A DNA stretch of 64,000 nucleotides from Kwoniella bestiolae CBS 10118. Lineage: Eukaryota > Basidiomycota > Tremellomycetes > Tremellales > Cryptococcaceae. How positions within the stretch are numbered: the stretch's first letter is position 1; every line of letters starts with the position of its first letter. The stretch lies in NCBI RefSeq assembly GCF_000512585.2, contig NC_089244.1, positions 434,001 through 498,000 on the forward strand, in the 5' to 3' direction. The notes beneath the pieces are model-generated. The model made no database searches. It was given only the letters and a program-made list of their open reading frames with translations, and was not told the origin of the DNA. Below, in pieces: positions 1-11,398 of this stretch. Both the position numbers and the translations under genes were made by a program.

Positions 1-1
1 G

Positions 2-2172
2 CATCCTGATGATGATCTCGTGCGTAACACGGACAGAAACAATCGTACGCTCGATGATGGGTATGAAAGCGAGTATGGAAGCGGACGGACGATCGCGACC
101 AAGATCAATTGTTTGAACCTGGAGAGATATTTGAGAGAGCTAACCAAGAAGAATCCCCAGGCATGGAAAGACCCTAAGATACGTGCCAAAGTCGAAAAGA
201 CCATTACGTTCGATCCGAGCGCGGACAAACCGTGGGACGCTGCGTCGTTCAACATCGGGCGAAGTAGCGTGGACTCGAGGCCGTTCTTTACGGACAGATC
301 GTGTGTCGCAGATTTCAGCAGGATGGCGAAGACGTACAATGAATCGAAGAATCCACGAGCTCGAGAGGCAGCTGCAGAGATATACAAATCCGAGATGACC
401 AAGAGGAAGCCATGGATTGAATCATGGTTGAGGGGCGAGATAACCTTTGAGGACACTGTCGAGATGCGCCTGAATCCGATTAACGTCGATAATTTCATGA
501 GGCAACACAAGAACCTAGCTTCGGATGAATCATCCAGAGAGGCGGTCCAGAGAGTCATGTTGGGTTCGAGCTCGATCGTCAAAATGACGCAGAGAGACGG
601 AGACAAGCTATTAGAGGGACTGAAGGATAGATATAGCACCCGGGAGTTTATGAAGAAGGATTACGGTAGGGAGGGTATGGCGGAATGGCGGAAGGAACGC
701 ATGACAACGCTCGACAAGCTCTCGACGGACTGGTACAAATCCGCAGGAATCACCGAAGATCAATGGGAATCCGAGATGAAGGCTCTGCAAGAGAAGATCC
801 GCTTGGAGGAGAAAGATCAGGGACCTGGTTCTGATGAGGCAAGTGAAGATGGGGACAAGACGAGATTCAACCTCAGCATGCTCAACCTCGAGACGTTCTT
901 GGAGAGCTTCTCGCAGCTCGCCAAGGATCCGCGGGTCCAGGGCATGGTCAAGAGAGTCCTGCGTAATGAACAGGTCCGAATGTCGTTCAACTCTGAGGAG
1001 GTCGCCACCCACCTCAACGAAATTGCAAAGAAGACTGGGGCGGAGGTCGCGAAGATGGCCAAGAGCGGGGATAGGGACGGGATCAAGAGGTGGCAGAAGG
1101 AGAGGCAGGAGAAGATGAAAAAGCTGGTAGCGCAATGGGAGGAGAAATCGGGCAAGAGTCTCAAAGATTGGGGCAGTAGCAATGGGAGTGAGGGTTCTGC
1201 CAAAACCTTAGGATCGGGGGGAGGAGAGACTGACAATAAATCTTCTCCCAAACCTTCTTCAGCCTCTTCGTGAGCTTTGTTCTATGTTCATATTTGAAGA
1301 TAGGTAGGATAGGTGCTGATTTGAATATGCATTTCCTCTTGCTGGTGAATTCAATATCTGGTCCTCAATCTGCCTTGATCCGTACAAACAGCGCCCAACC
1401 TTCAATCGATGAATCCGACCTAGTCGAAACAGAGATAACGCGCTACAATCTCCCTTCGCTACTAAACCTGTACACCAACCCGAATGCCACCGGCAACACG
1501 GAGGACATCCGATCATTCTTGCACAAGGCCCTCCCGCCCAACCACCCCAAGATTCGACAGATATATCAATACCTAAGTATGACCGACGAAAAGCAAAAAT
1601 TCAGGTTACCTTCCCGCCTTTCCAGTATTCTCACCTCGGCCCAGAACAAAGCCATGAGCGACCTGAGCTCCCAGAACGACGAGGCGTCCAAGGAGAGCTG
1701 GAAATTCGAGCAGGACGTTAAAAGTAAGGCGACGTTTCATAATTGGAAGAACTCCTATCTGGGAGGGGACGCTTCGCCCCCTGGACAGTCGACTACTTCC
1801 ATCCCGGGAGGTACGAGACGAGAGGTGTCGGAGGCTTCGCGGATCGCAGAGGGGTATGATAAGGCCAAGATTGATGAGATTATTCGGTTCGTCTCGGGCT
1901 CGGATACGAGTAAGGTGACGGATGATCAGTATTATATCTTGGATCAAGCCATGAAGTCAGAGTATGGGTATGGTAAACATGGGAGGACGGTTGAGAAGGA
2001 AGATCAGCTGAAAAGTAGGAGAGGGTGGGACGGCGTAAAGTCCAGTGGAAGTTATTTGGAAGATTTGAATAAAAAGTATCTTAGTAGTAATTATCAGGGC
2101 AGTAAGAGTGAATTGACGGAGGACACTTCCAAGGTTTCGAGCAGTGCCCCGACTGCCGTGGCGGCAGGTTGA
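2..2172 (+). CDS. Unrecognised internally repetitive protein, 5' partial
   Basis: The reading frame is open from base 2, so the true start lies left of the window. Exon 1 runs to 1269. A GTGAGC donor at 1270 and an AACAG acceptor at 1391 give a 122-nt intron that joins the frame ...SSAS to SAQPSIDESD and stops at TGA 2170-2172. I prefer one gene over two, because the second frame has no well-placed ATG and the splice restores phase. The product of about 680 residues is hydrophilic, rich in Lys/Glu, and lacks visible membrane segments in the part seen. It carries imperfect repeats of about 95-110 residues, each opening with an N-L/V-x-x-F/L-L helix (NLERYLREL, NVDNFMRQH, NLETFLESF, NLPSLLNLY) and closing with a W/ERxxKxxxLxxxW-type helix. 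Family and function are unknown to me; a structural or secreted repeat protein is possible, but the N-terminus is missing. Confidence 0.6.
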
Positions 2173-2419
2173 ATGTGACAATCTGATTGAAGGATAACCA
2201 CGCGGCCACCTCGGCGATGTACCTGGATAGTTATGCATCCGTTGTCTGCCAAACGTCCGATCGGTTGCTTCTGGCGTGCTGTATCGGTAACTATATTCAT
2301 GTTCTTATCTATAATGCAGAGTATCTCATAGATCGTATATACCGTAAGTCATTCTACGATCGCTAGGGTATCACAGACTCAATCCAGCCGCTCTCGAGGC
2401 ATACTTAGCCATGCAACAC

Positions 2420-4348
2420 TTAAAGCCCCTCAGTAAGCTTCTCCACGGGTAATCCTTCCCAGGAGATATGATACACCTTGTCGAACAAGGGATACGCTCC
2501 AAGTCTATCTCGAGCCTTGAGGAAGATGTGTACGTCTTTAGCCTAATGACAGTACAAGTGGTCAGCTCGATTGTGTAGTCACGTGTAAACATCTAACGTA
2601 CAGTGTGAATGCCTTGTAATTCTGTGCACGGAACCAAGTCAGCTGGAATGGCTCTCTGATGATCGAGGGATATGTAACTCACTCTGTCCATTCAACATGT
2701 CCCTCTCCAATTCATCGAAGGGCTAATACGGTAATCAGCTAAGACAACAGCCAAAGAGAGTAGAGTCAACATACCTTCTTCTGCTTCACGAAAGCCTCAG
2801 CACATTTCCTATTTCTACCTCCCAAGCCTGATCATCATTGCTCTGTCAGCTCACACGTGCGACTGTGTATGAGCGAGGGAGCTTACAAGACGTGATGACA
2901 TCTGCCACACCGGCACTTTCCTGCAAGAATGATTCTTCCTTGACGTCTTTGAAGAATTCTTGGCAGAAGTGCTTCATCTCGAGCAAGCCGATTCGCATGA
3001 TTGCAGCTATACAGTATATCAGTCGATAGCTCACAGCTACATGTCAGCATCGGATGAAGGCGGACATACCTTTCGAGTTATTACCGTACTCCAGTCCATC
3101 GATGAAACCAGCAGCTACAGCTACGATGTTCTTAAGGGCACCACAAAGAGAGACACCAGCGACCTGACGAAAGGCAAGATATAAGCACTCAACAAGCATG
3201 GCTTCCGAGAAAGGGGACGTACATCATCGATAAGCTGCACCTTGAAATGAGGTGTCTCTGTCACACCAATGCGCTATGGTCAGCTTCTGAGCCACTTGCA
3301 ACGGTATCCAAGCAGATCTGCGATCTCACGGAAAAGCTTCTGCCACATCTGTCCTTCCTCCTCTGTCCTGTACCCGACAGTAGTCTCAGAGAATCTATCA
3401 ATGGCAACTTCGTTGGCGATGTTTGCACCACTCAGAGCGGAAGTAGAGATCCCCAATCGATCTTGAATGACATCGGCGAAGACGTGGATGTCGGAGCCCT
3501 CTACTCCTACTCCCTGTGATGGTGTGAATATCAGTGGCTGCGATGTTGCGGGTCTCGTCATGGACGTTGACAGCGCAAGGCAGGGGAGAGATGACGATAT
3601 CGTCGATGGGAATGTCGTATATGCGACAGAAGAAGAGGGAAGAAAACTCTTCGTCACCCCCAACGTTTTCGGTGAGGTACCGATAACTCACCTTGATAAG
3701 TGAGATGGCCTTGGCATTCTTCTCGACCTTTCCTTCTAATTGATCGAGGCATTTCGAGAGGACTGGAGTTGAACATGAGAGTCAGTAGCTGTTTTCAAGA
3801 GAGGATACGGGTGGTTCGATAATGGAATATCATAGGGAGGAGGGACATCGCTTTTGCCTTGCACGCTTCATCAGTACTCACATTGATGGGGCATGACGAA
3901 AACCAAAGCAGTAGCTCCCTTGACAGCTTCCACGAGATCCGGCACAGCCACAACGTTCTCTGAGAACTTCACATCTGGAAGATACTTTTTGTTCTCATGA
4001 TCGGTATTAATGATTTCGGTGAGTTTACGACCTTCGTACTGATCATCACCAGATAACATCAGCTCGCACCTCCTACTTCACCTCACTTCCTAGCACAGCT
4101 CTATCGGCCTCAGAAGAATAATAAGGGGGAGAAATGGGACTGTTGACCTACGTCCTCCTCAAAGACCCACATGGGTACTTTGGAATCGTCGAACACATCT
4201 GAATGCTTCTTCACATTCCCTCCAGCGAGTTTAGCAATTGCCGATCCCCTACTCGTGCTTATCAGCGGTGGGTCAGATCCTAGCACGATGACGGCGATGG
4301 GACATACCAATTACCTGAACCTATGATAGCTACTTTCTCTTTACCCAT
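2420..4348 (-). CDS. GPD1: Glycerol-3-phosphate dehydrogenase, NAD-dependent
   Basis: Reduces dihydroxyacetone phosphate to glycerol-3-phosphate with NADH, feeding glycerol synthesis for osmotic balance and phospholipid synthesis; mainly cytosolic. The gene has several introns. The first exon encodes MGKEKVAIIGSGNW, spliced to GSAIAKLAGGN, giving the Rossmann G-x-G-x-W-G nucleotide motif. Later exons give the family block EGRKLTEIINTDHENKKYLP, then AVKGATALVFVMPHQ, then SGANIANEVAIDRFSETTVG, then the catalytic core GVSLCGALKNIVAVAAGFID with its lysine, then NNSKAAIMRIGLLEMKHF. The protein ends EGLPVEKLTEGL before TAA at 2420-2422. The start at 4348 is chosen because it is directly followed by the nucleotide-binding strand. 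Domain order and content match the eukaryotic cytosolic enzyme. The upstream gap to the next gene carries the repeat cluster described separately. Confidence 0.93.
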
Positions 4349-4902
4349 TTTGATCGATGATATACTAAATTGACGAGAAGACAGTGCAGGGAAGGGATTG
4401 GTATTTGCGAGAGTGGAGTGGAACGAAGTTGAGCGAAGTGCTCTGAGTGATTTGAAGAGTAGGGACGAGATGGTGGGCAGATACGCGTGGATAAATATAG
4501 CTCGCTAGAGGTCAGGAATGCTGTACGATCGAGGAGTACTTTCAGCTTTGGATCAGGATTTGGATGTGAACCTATGAGTTGATGTCATTCAACTTTTGGG
4601 GGAATGTCAACTTGGCGGTACCAGGTCATCGTTCACACAGGAACCGCTTAGATCGGCTACTCATACTGTGTTTTTACTTTCTCACGGTACTACCCTACAT
4701 ATCAGATCTCACCCTACGACCTCGATTGCTCATTCCAGCGTTCCAGGTATGATGGTCCTGTTCCAGCTACAGGATGTGACTTGACATGCGAGATCGCCCT
4801 ACCAGAGGTGGATAGCAGGACAGCATTGAGAAAGTGATCAGGTTGAGTCGTGAACACTGCTCTCGCATATTCGACTTTGTCCGATGGATCGTTTATCCCC
4901 AA

Positions 4903-4916
4903 TAGAACACCATAGG
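4903..4916 (+). repeat. Single arm of paired inverted element
   Basis: TAGAACACCATAGG, 13 of 14 matches to the left-arm consensus GAGAACACCATAGG. No convincing right arm follows at the usual 29 or 39 nt. Confidence 0.5.
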
Positions 4917-5097
4917 AGGATTTGACGACATACATCCAACGATATATGTTCATCTTCTTGCCCAATAGCACACAGCAAGACCAACCTATGCATTGCCTCA
5001 TCATGGTAACATCTATAACAACACGCACAATGCATCAAATCAGACAAGCTGTGGTGTGATATCTATGGACCGATTGAGATCATGCACCAGCATACCA

Positions 5098-5164
5098 GAG
5101 AACACCATAGACGGCCAACCGGGCTGCCCAATTCGCCTCGGATTAAACCCCTGTTGCTGTTCTC
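5098..5164 (+). repeat. Paired inverted element, 39-nt spacer (copy 1)
   Basis: The left arm GAGAACACCATAGA (5098-5111) is followed after exactly 39 nt by a right arm at 5151-5164 that ends GCTGTTCTC and matches 11 of 14 bases of CCTATGCTGTTCTC. The spacer contains GGCCAACCGGGCTGCCC. Confidence 0.6.
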
Positions 5165-5197
5165 CTGCCAAGCGAGTATAACCGTACCCTATGGAAA

Positions 5198-5264
5198 GAG
5201 AACACCATAGGTTGTCTTTACGAATTTGACGAAAACCTGACGAAAAGAATCCTATGTGTTTCTC
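5198..5264 (+). repeat. Paired inverted element, 39-nt spacer (copy 2)
   Basis: The left arm GAGAACACCATAGG (5198-5211) is perfect. After 39 nt comes CCTATGTGTTTCTC (5251-5264), 11 of 14 to consensus. A further degenerate arm, GAGAAACACATAGC, lies at 5306-5319 and is the better inverted partner of this particular right arm. Confidence 0.65.
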
Positions 5265-5381
5265 TGATTTCTCTCGGTGTTCGCCGCCTGTTCCATTGGG
5301 TATTTGAGAAACACATAGCTTTGCGTATCAAACGCCATACCAGACTGTATCATGTTCTCCTAATGCATATTCCAGGTTATA

Positions 5382-5448
5382 GGGAACATCATAGGCTTTG
5401 CCAAGGGGACGCCCTAACCACTAGACCCAAGGTGATTATCTTGTTCTC
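5382..5448 (+). repeat. Paired inverted element, 39-nt spacer (copy 3)
   Basis: The left arm GGGAACATCATAGG (5382-5395, 12 of 14) is followed after 39 nt by ATTATCTTGTTCTC (5435-5448, 10 of 14). The spacer contains AAGGGGACGCCCTAA at 5403-5417, the reverse complement of a 15-mer also present at 27308-27322. Confidence 0.5.
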
Positions 5449-5768
5449 TCCATGTCATGTACGCATGTTGCTAGCTTCATCATCCATCCATCTACATTGG
5501 TATACATCAATGTCCCACTTCTATATAAGATATCAATCTATAACAATATGATACATAAACAAAAAAAGAGAAGGAATCCTCGTAAGTATGTCGATAAAAT
5601 CAAATAATGAGAAAAAGAGAGATGACACCATCTATATTGTATTGTACTGATATCGTCGCTATGCTATAAGTGTGAATAATCTATTTACATGTGGGTTCGT
5701 TTATTTGTGTGTTCCTCGCGGGAATAATTCCTGAGCATTGAGATACGAGGCGGAAGTTGATGGAGGGT

Positions 5769-7371
5769 CTAGAAGAGCGTGAAGACTGATGTAAGGAGTA
5801 GAGGCATGAATATGGAGATGAGGGGTATTTGAGAAATTGTTGACCATGCACCGCTCCTATGTGAATCCCGAGACGTTAGCATTCTCTCCAAATACCCCGC
5901 TTCTGCTGCAGCAGGGATACTCATGTAATCGATAATCGACTCACGATGGTGGACGACCGGTGATCTTGACTGTCAGAACAGCTACTAAACCATCTATAGC
6001 TGGTTGACCGTTCTCCTCGACACTGTGTGACATGGCTCAATCAGCTGACGTCCCTTGGCTGTGCAGAACCGATGAAAAGACTGACGTTATATAATGGTTG
6101 ATGTCGTCTGTGAACAATGCCTCAGTCAGCCATACACCAAAAACAGACTGACAGATGATATGGCCTTTACTTACCACTAGAGTTCTTTAGCAATCCCGGA
6201 ACATACTGGACATCAGTCTGGTAGGTATAGTTCATATAGGTACCTGTTCCCGAGAAAGTCGAGGTGTTGGTCAAATCCTCAGTCACAATGTTGGTCCCTG
6301 TCAAATTGCTGACTAGCTGGTCACGCCCGATGTTGTAGCTATGATACATTTCATAGATTAGTATCTTAGCCTTAATCCTACAGGAGGCTTTGAAGTTGGG
6401 ATGTTCAACGAGGTAACGGGGGATTTCACCATCTCTCTCTTGTAGAGACAGGAAAGGACGAGAGAAGGCATCATAAGAAAACCCAGACTTACCCGTTCCT
6501 AACGATATCATGCCCACTATTCAAATCCATCTCCACCGATACTGCCAAGAAGTACGCATTGGTAGTATTCTGTATCCAGTATCTCAAGTGTAATCCACCA
6601 TTGAACGTTTCTTGACAAGTACCGATATAGGGATTACCATAGTTGTATCGTAATTCCTCAACTTCAGAGACGTTTCCTTGACTATCACCTAGATTCGCCT
6701 CCTGGATAGATCCTAGATGTTGTCCCAGACATTCTTCTCCTAGGCCGGCGACACTGGAGGTTTAGGAAGATGATAGATTGTGTGACGGAGCATTGGATGG
6801 TTGGTAAGATGAATTGATTCAAGATGCATTATTGTCAGGAGTAGCGGAACAGTCAGGAGACGAGGGTCATATGATATGGGGATGAGATAGCAGAGAATAA
6901 GTCATTCAGCATTACTTCATCAAGGTCTTCTCGATAAACAGTATCGCGATAAGAACCCAAACTCACAGCATGTAATTCAAGAATCCTCCCTTATCCGTAC
7001 TCTTCACCAAAACCTCTTTATCCGAATCTGCAGACAAGATGACATTGAGCGGTTCACCCAGACCAGCTGGGTAAGTCCCATTGACGATCTACCAAATCCA
7101 AATCATCCTTATCAGCTCCACTTCCTCTTTCCAGATAAGAGAAGTTTAATCGACTCACAGTAAGCATGTATCCACCATTATCGGCCGGGTTGGTATATCC
7201 ACTAGCCCTCTTCCTTATACTTGGACTGGTAGCCGAACCTAAGACCTCTCGTTCTATTGGTCGTGGGGGCTGGTCATCGGTCCTTGAGAGTACTGAAGCT
7301 GATGAGGTAGGTAATAAAGATAATAATTGCGTGGCGATAAGTAAGAGGACCGATGAGCGTGAAGAGACCAT
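5769..7371 (-). CDS. Predicted GPI-anchored secreted glycoprotein
   Basis: Function unknown. The N-terminus MVSSRSSVLLLIATQLLS with following small residues (TSSASV) is a classical signal peptide. The second coding segment continues IVNGTYPAGLGEPLNVILSA. Further exons give CLGQHLGSIQEANLGD, RYNYGNPYIGTCQETFNGG, YFLAVSVEMDLNSGHDIVR and YNIGRDQLVSNLTGTNIVTE. Several N-x-S/T sequons are visible (NGT, NTT, NLT, NTS, NYT, NSS). The last exon, spliced with a GTGAGT intron, ends SSGAWSTISQIPLISIFMP plus a hydrophobic tail to TAG at 5769-5771, which is a typical GPI attachment signal: a small-residue site, a short spacer, then a hydrophobic tail. The protein is therefore likely displayed at the plasma membrane or cell wall. 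I do not recognise a catalytic domain. It diverges from COQ5 across about 650 bp. Confidence 0.8.
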
Positions 7372-8020
7372 TTCTATTTTACTCTAGTGTCTATTTTACC
7401 GTCCGTTGAGAGCGAAAGAGAAGCGGAAGATACGAAAGAAGAAGGAAAGTGATGTATGATGCGACAAGGACTGTCGTGTAAAAAGCTGCTTCGGCGATCG
7501 ATGATGGGGGGACACACTTGATTAAAATAACTTGGCACGCGTATACCGTATACTCGTACCGTCGTTTGTCGAACAATGATGATGACAAATTTATCGCTTC
7601 CCGTAAAAATTATGGTTGCAATGAAAATGAAAAGAGAAACAAGGAAGACTATCTAGTAAATCTATAAATCTATGAGGATACAACCAAGTAGTGACGAGGA
7701 ATGAGGAATGATGGAATGAGGAATAGATGGAATGAATACCTTTGTCTGCGAAAACGCAAAGATAGACCATGAGATGATTTAGTATTAGACTACCAACATG
7801 GACCCTGAAGAAAGAATAAGTCAACCCAACTTTTTCACTCGTTACTAGCGGCAATTGCATCTGGACCATCTCTTTCATTGATTGCTCATTGTTATCAAAA
7901 ACAATACACTTCATTGACATCAAAGCTTCCAAATCAAGACATTCCTCCTGCATATTATCAGCATAGTCGAGACGAGACAATAGCATCAATAGTATTTGAG
8001 AACAAAAGAAAATAATCAAA

Positions 8021-9433
8021 ATGAACACCCACACTCGCCATCTACTCCGATCTCTCCCTACTTCCACCAGACCTCGACTCCCAAATACGATCCGATGTAT
8101 CTCGACTTCTCAGATAGTTGGTCATGTACCTCCTTCAACATCCACCAACAACGCTTCCACCTCTACTCCGGGCTCTAGTTCTCATGGCAAGACGACGCAT
8201 TTCGGGTTCAAGGAGGTTCCAGAAGAGCAGAAGGAAGGTTTAGGTGGGTTCATGATTCCTCTCTTATACCGTCCAGATGTTTCTTATTTGTCATCATGGG
8301 AGTTTAGCTGATATTCATAACGATGTACGATGGTATAGTCGGGAGCGTGTTCAGCTCCGTAGCTTCCTCCTACGATGTAATGAACGATGCGATGTCCCTT
8401 GGTATCCACAGAATATGGAAAGATTCATTCGTCTCCTCCCTCCTTCCCAGACTTCCACCTTCCTTACACCAAAATCAAATCCCCGGATCATCGACCGAAG
8501 CGAGAGAACCATTCAGGTGTCTGGACGTAGCTGGAGGAACGGGTGATATCGCTCTGAGGATACTAGACAGAGCAAGAGAGAAATTCAACAGTAGGGATAT
8601 TCAGGTGGAGATTGTTGATTTGAACCAGGGGATGTTGGATGAGGGTAGGAAGAGGGTTGCGAAGACGCTTTATTACAATAGTGAGTCGAGGCTCTATCAA
8701 CCCGCTATCAATTGTGGGATCTGGTGGACACACACATGCCGTTAGATAAAAGCTGATCTTTCGATCGTCCACTCAGCCCCTCAAATAACATTCACCCATG
8801 GAAACGCTCAATCCCTCCCCACCCACATTGCAGACAACTCCATCGACCTTTACACAATAGCATTCGGAATCAGAAACTGTACATCCCTTCCTGCGGTGTT
8901 GAGCGAAGCTCATAGAGTATTGAAACCCGGTGGTAAGATCGGTGTATTGGAATTTGGGAAAGTGTCGAACCCTTTGTTCAAGGAGTGAGTCCACCTGCTA
9001 TGTTCACTCCGACTTCACATCTTCAAAATGACCTAGGATACACTCTGTGAAGTGTCGGTACATGTGCTCATTGCGTGATCTACTCATAGGATCTACCGAC
9101 AATATTCTTTCCAATTCATTCCTATCATGGGTAAGATCCTAGCTGGTGATTCCGAGTCATACCAGTATCTCGTAGAGTCCATTGAGAGATTCCCTTCGCA
9201 ACCTGAGTTTGCCCAACTGTGAGTGTCTTCCTCCTCCTGGTCTTGGTCGGCCCCGTTCCTCCCCTCTTCGTGCTATCTCATCGTACGCTGTGGTTGTCAA
9301 GCTGACATCCTGTCGTTTGCTTAGCATGCGAAACGCAGGATTCCAGACTGGCCAACTGAGGGAAGGTAAAGGTGGAGCTTGGACGGATTATACCAACGGT
9401 ATCGCAACCGCCTGGACGGGTGTCAAGGCGTAG
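8021..9433 (+). CDS. COQ5: 2-methoxy-6-polyprenyl-1,4-benzoquinol methylase, mitochondrial
   Basis: SAM-dependent C-methyltransferase of ubiquinone biosynthesis, acting on the inner mitochondrial membrane within the CoQ synthome. The N-terminus MNTHTRHLLRSLPTSTRPRL is Arg/Ser/Thr-rich without acidic residues, as expected of a matrix presequence. After KTTHFGFKEVPEEQKEGL, an intron (8244-8338) joins to VGSVFSSVASSYDVMNDAMS and LGIHRIWKDSF. Motif I is LDVAGGTGDIALRIL. Later exons give ITFTHGNAQSLP, YTIAFGIRNCTSLPAVLSEA and RVLKPGGKIGVLEFGK, all family signatures. The last exon ends TAWTGVKA, TAG 9431-9433. It starts the rightward run COQ5-SSS1-MutY. Confidence 0.95.
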
Positions 9434-9810
9434 GCTCAGAGCTGAAAATTGAACAAAATGGTCTACATAGATTCTCTTTGCATTCCCTGCATCGTACAAC
9501 AGTTAGGCAGAGTACCCACCATGCATCTATGCCATCACATATCTACTATGCTTTTGAATGTATGCATGCAATGATCCGCTGTACTATACGCATACCATAT
9601 GGTGGGCAGAATGGAGAATGCCACGTGGCCGTTGGACCCTGGTTTTGATTCGAGTTACCACTTCCAGCACCACAGGGATACCGATGTTGATGGGTCTGCA
9701 ATGCTCTGCTATCTATCTGCAAACTTCTATTCCTTGTCACATTGTACGACACATATACAAAGTCATTCTTTTTTTGGTCTCCAATCACTCTCATCACCTC
9801 ATCAACCATC

Positions 9811-10823
9811 ATGGCCGAGAAATTCACAGAGTTCGCTGAGATTCCTCAGCAGTTCATCAAGGAAGGTACACAGGTGAGTGTGGTTGTCCGGGTCCAATCT
9901 CTTGAACGCACTTTGCGATAACACTATCCAAAGGGTTCGTCTGAAGGGCTTCTGACTGCCTCGAGATGAGGTGGCGTCATCGTCGCGACTGTCTGTGTGC
10001 TGAGGGTTAATGCTGATGTCGTCATGCCTCATGACAGTTCGTGAATAGATGTACGAAACCATCTAAGGAAGGTTAGTTGAATTGATCACATCCTTGTCTG
10101 TCGCCTATGCCCATGGAAATGCGACGATGCCATGACTATAGAAGATATGAAGGGTGTCATCGATGAGTGTCAGAAACGAAAAAGACAGAAGGACTTGTGG
10201 ATCAGGAGTGATCGGATCAGTCAAGCTCGGCCTGACATCGGTGCTTTGGCATGCTCAACGCCATGCCAGGTCAGATTACACCTATGTCTTGAGTGGTATC
10301 AAGGAAAAGAAGTTGCAAGATGCTGGATAGTGCGGGTCGCGTACAGAAGATCCAGAGACCACCACGCTCCTGTTGACCACCACCGCTTCATTCCAACAAT
10401 GATCCATCCAATCTAGCATCATCCCCTGCATCAGTCTCGCCTTGATTTCCCCTAAACTACATCGGAAGAGACCATCTCGCTGACACCATCCCTTTGCTCA
10501 CTCCGCAGAATACATCCAACTCTGCCGAGCCGTAGCCGTGGGTTTCGTAGTAATGGGCTTCATAGGTTATTTCGTCAAACTCATCCACATTCCTATGTAA
10601 GTATATCTCCTTTCTCCCTCCCCTTCCCTGTGTCTATGATAACCAGACCATGTCGAGCTGATCCGATTTCTCTTTGTCATGTGTAGCAACAACATCTTAG
10701 TGTGAGTGCAAAAACCCAACTTCTTTACCCACAAACCCGCCTTTGCCCCTCTCACCCCTCACGCTGATAGGTGAGACTATGCTGACTGTCGTGCGTCTAA
10801 CCACTTATAGGGGTGGTGCATAG
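9811..10823 (+). CDS. SSS1: Sec61 gamma subunit of the ER translocon
   Basis: Small tail-anchored subunit of the Sec61 protein-conducting channel of the ER. Coding exons are 9811-9873, 10038-10071, 10509-10596, 10687-10701 and 10811-10823. They assemble to MAEKFTEFAEIPQQFIKEG, TQFVNRCTKPSKEEYIQLCR, AVAVGFVVMGFIGYFVKLIH and IPINNILVGGA, 70 residues, the normal size of the family. The cytosolic amphipathic N-terminus and the single membrane span (VGFVVMGFIGYFVKLI) are intact. Coding sequence is only about 210 nt spread over 1 kb. The fourth exon is a 15-nt microexon encoding NNILV, and the last coding exon has 13 nt. Introns use GTGAGT, GTTAGT, GTAAGT and GTGAGT donors. Confidence 0.94.
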
Positions 10824-11398
10824 ACTCTGTGGGAGTATCATGGCATGGAAGATCAGGGTCCGGGAAATGCATTGTATATACCCACCCTCCACGGATCGGA
10901 AACGCTCTGAAGTCGAAAACCCATCGTTCATGTGCAAGCGCCTGATATTGATGGCCGTACTGACAACACAGATGACCGACATCGCTGTACCGCACGATCC
11001 TTCGTGTCGTGGGATCGCTCTGCATCTCATATTCTCATGGATGAAGAGAGGTCGTGTACATGAGCTTATAAGTTCGACATGCCCGCATTTTGACCAAGAG
11101 ATTCCGCCTATCATGCTTCCGTTTCATCACGATGGCAGATGATGATTTGCATGTTATACCTCCCAGTGCATCCCGGGATGCACAAGAATGATTCGTACGA
11201 GTAATGCATATACATGTAGATGTAGAATAAATGATATGACTCCTCCCCTATTGGCCAAACGCATGGGTTTCTTTCACGCGACGCGTCCAAAGTGAAGATC
11301 GACAACATTATCATGATCATCGTACAATCTCTTATTTGTACATTCGTTCCAGTCACATTATCGTTATACCGTCTACATACCACAGAATTAACGTAGCC
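10824..11398. other. Intergenic, SSS1 3' region and MutY promoter
   Basis: Short open frames on both strands show no codon bias, no family motif and no start context. I see no gene or structured element in this stretch. Confidence 0.5.

Larger units (their letters stand above)
4349..5768. other. Intergenic region with paired inverted element cluster
   Basis: No convincing coding exon is seen here. The first 250 bp form the GPD1 promoter. From about 4.9 to 5.45 kb it holds three paired copies and one single arm of a 14-bp inverted motif (listed individually), plus a tRNA-D-arm-like 15-mer at 5403-5417. From 5.45 to 5.76 kb it is AT-rich and probably the 3' end region of the neighbouring minus-strand gene. 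Confidence 0.6.

Noticed and set aside
611..1251. Long antisense frames opposite the left-edge gene
   Set aside because: Shadows of a Lys/Glu-rich coding frame; the sense frame has repeats and correct splice phase.
1327..2172. Separate second gene starting at ATG 1327 with MHFLLLVNSISG as signal peptide
   Set aside because: Removing the intron 1270-1391 joins both frames in phase, and the repeat pattern continues across the junction; two genes remain a weaker option.
7591..8067. 158-codon minus-strand open frame between the GPI protein and COQ5
   Set aside because: It overlaps the COQ5 start and presequence on the other strand and has no recognisable domain or splice context.
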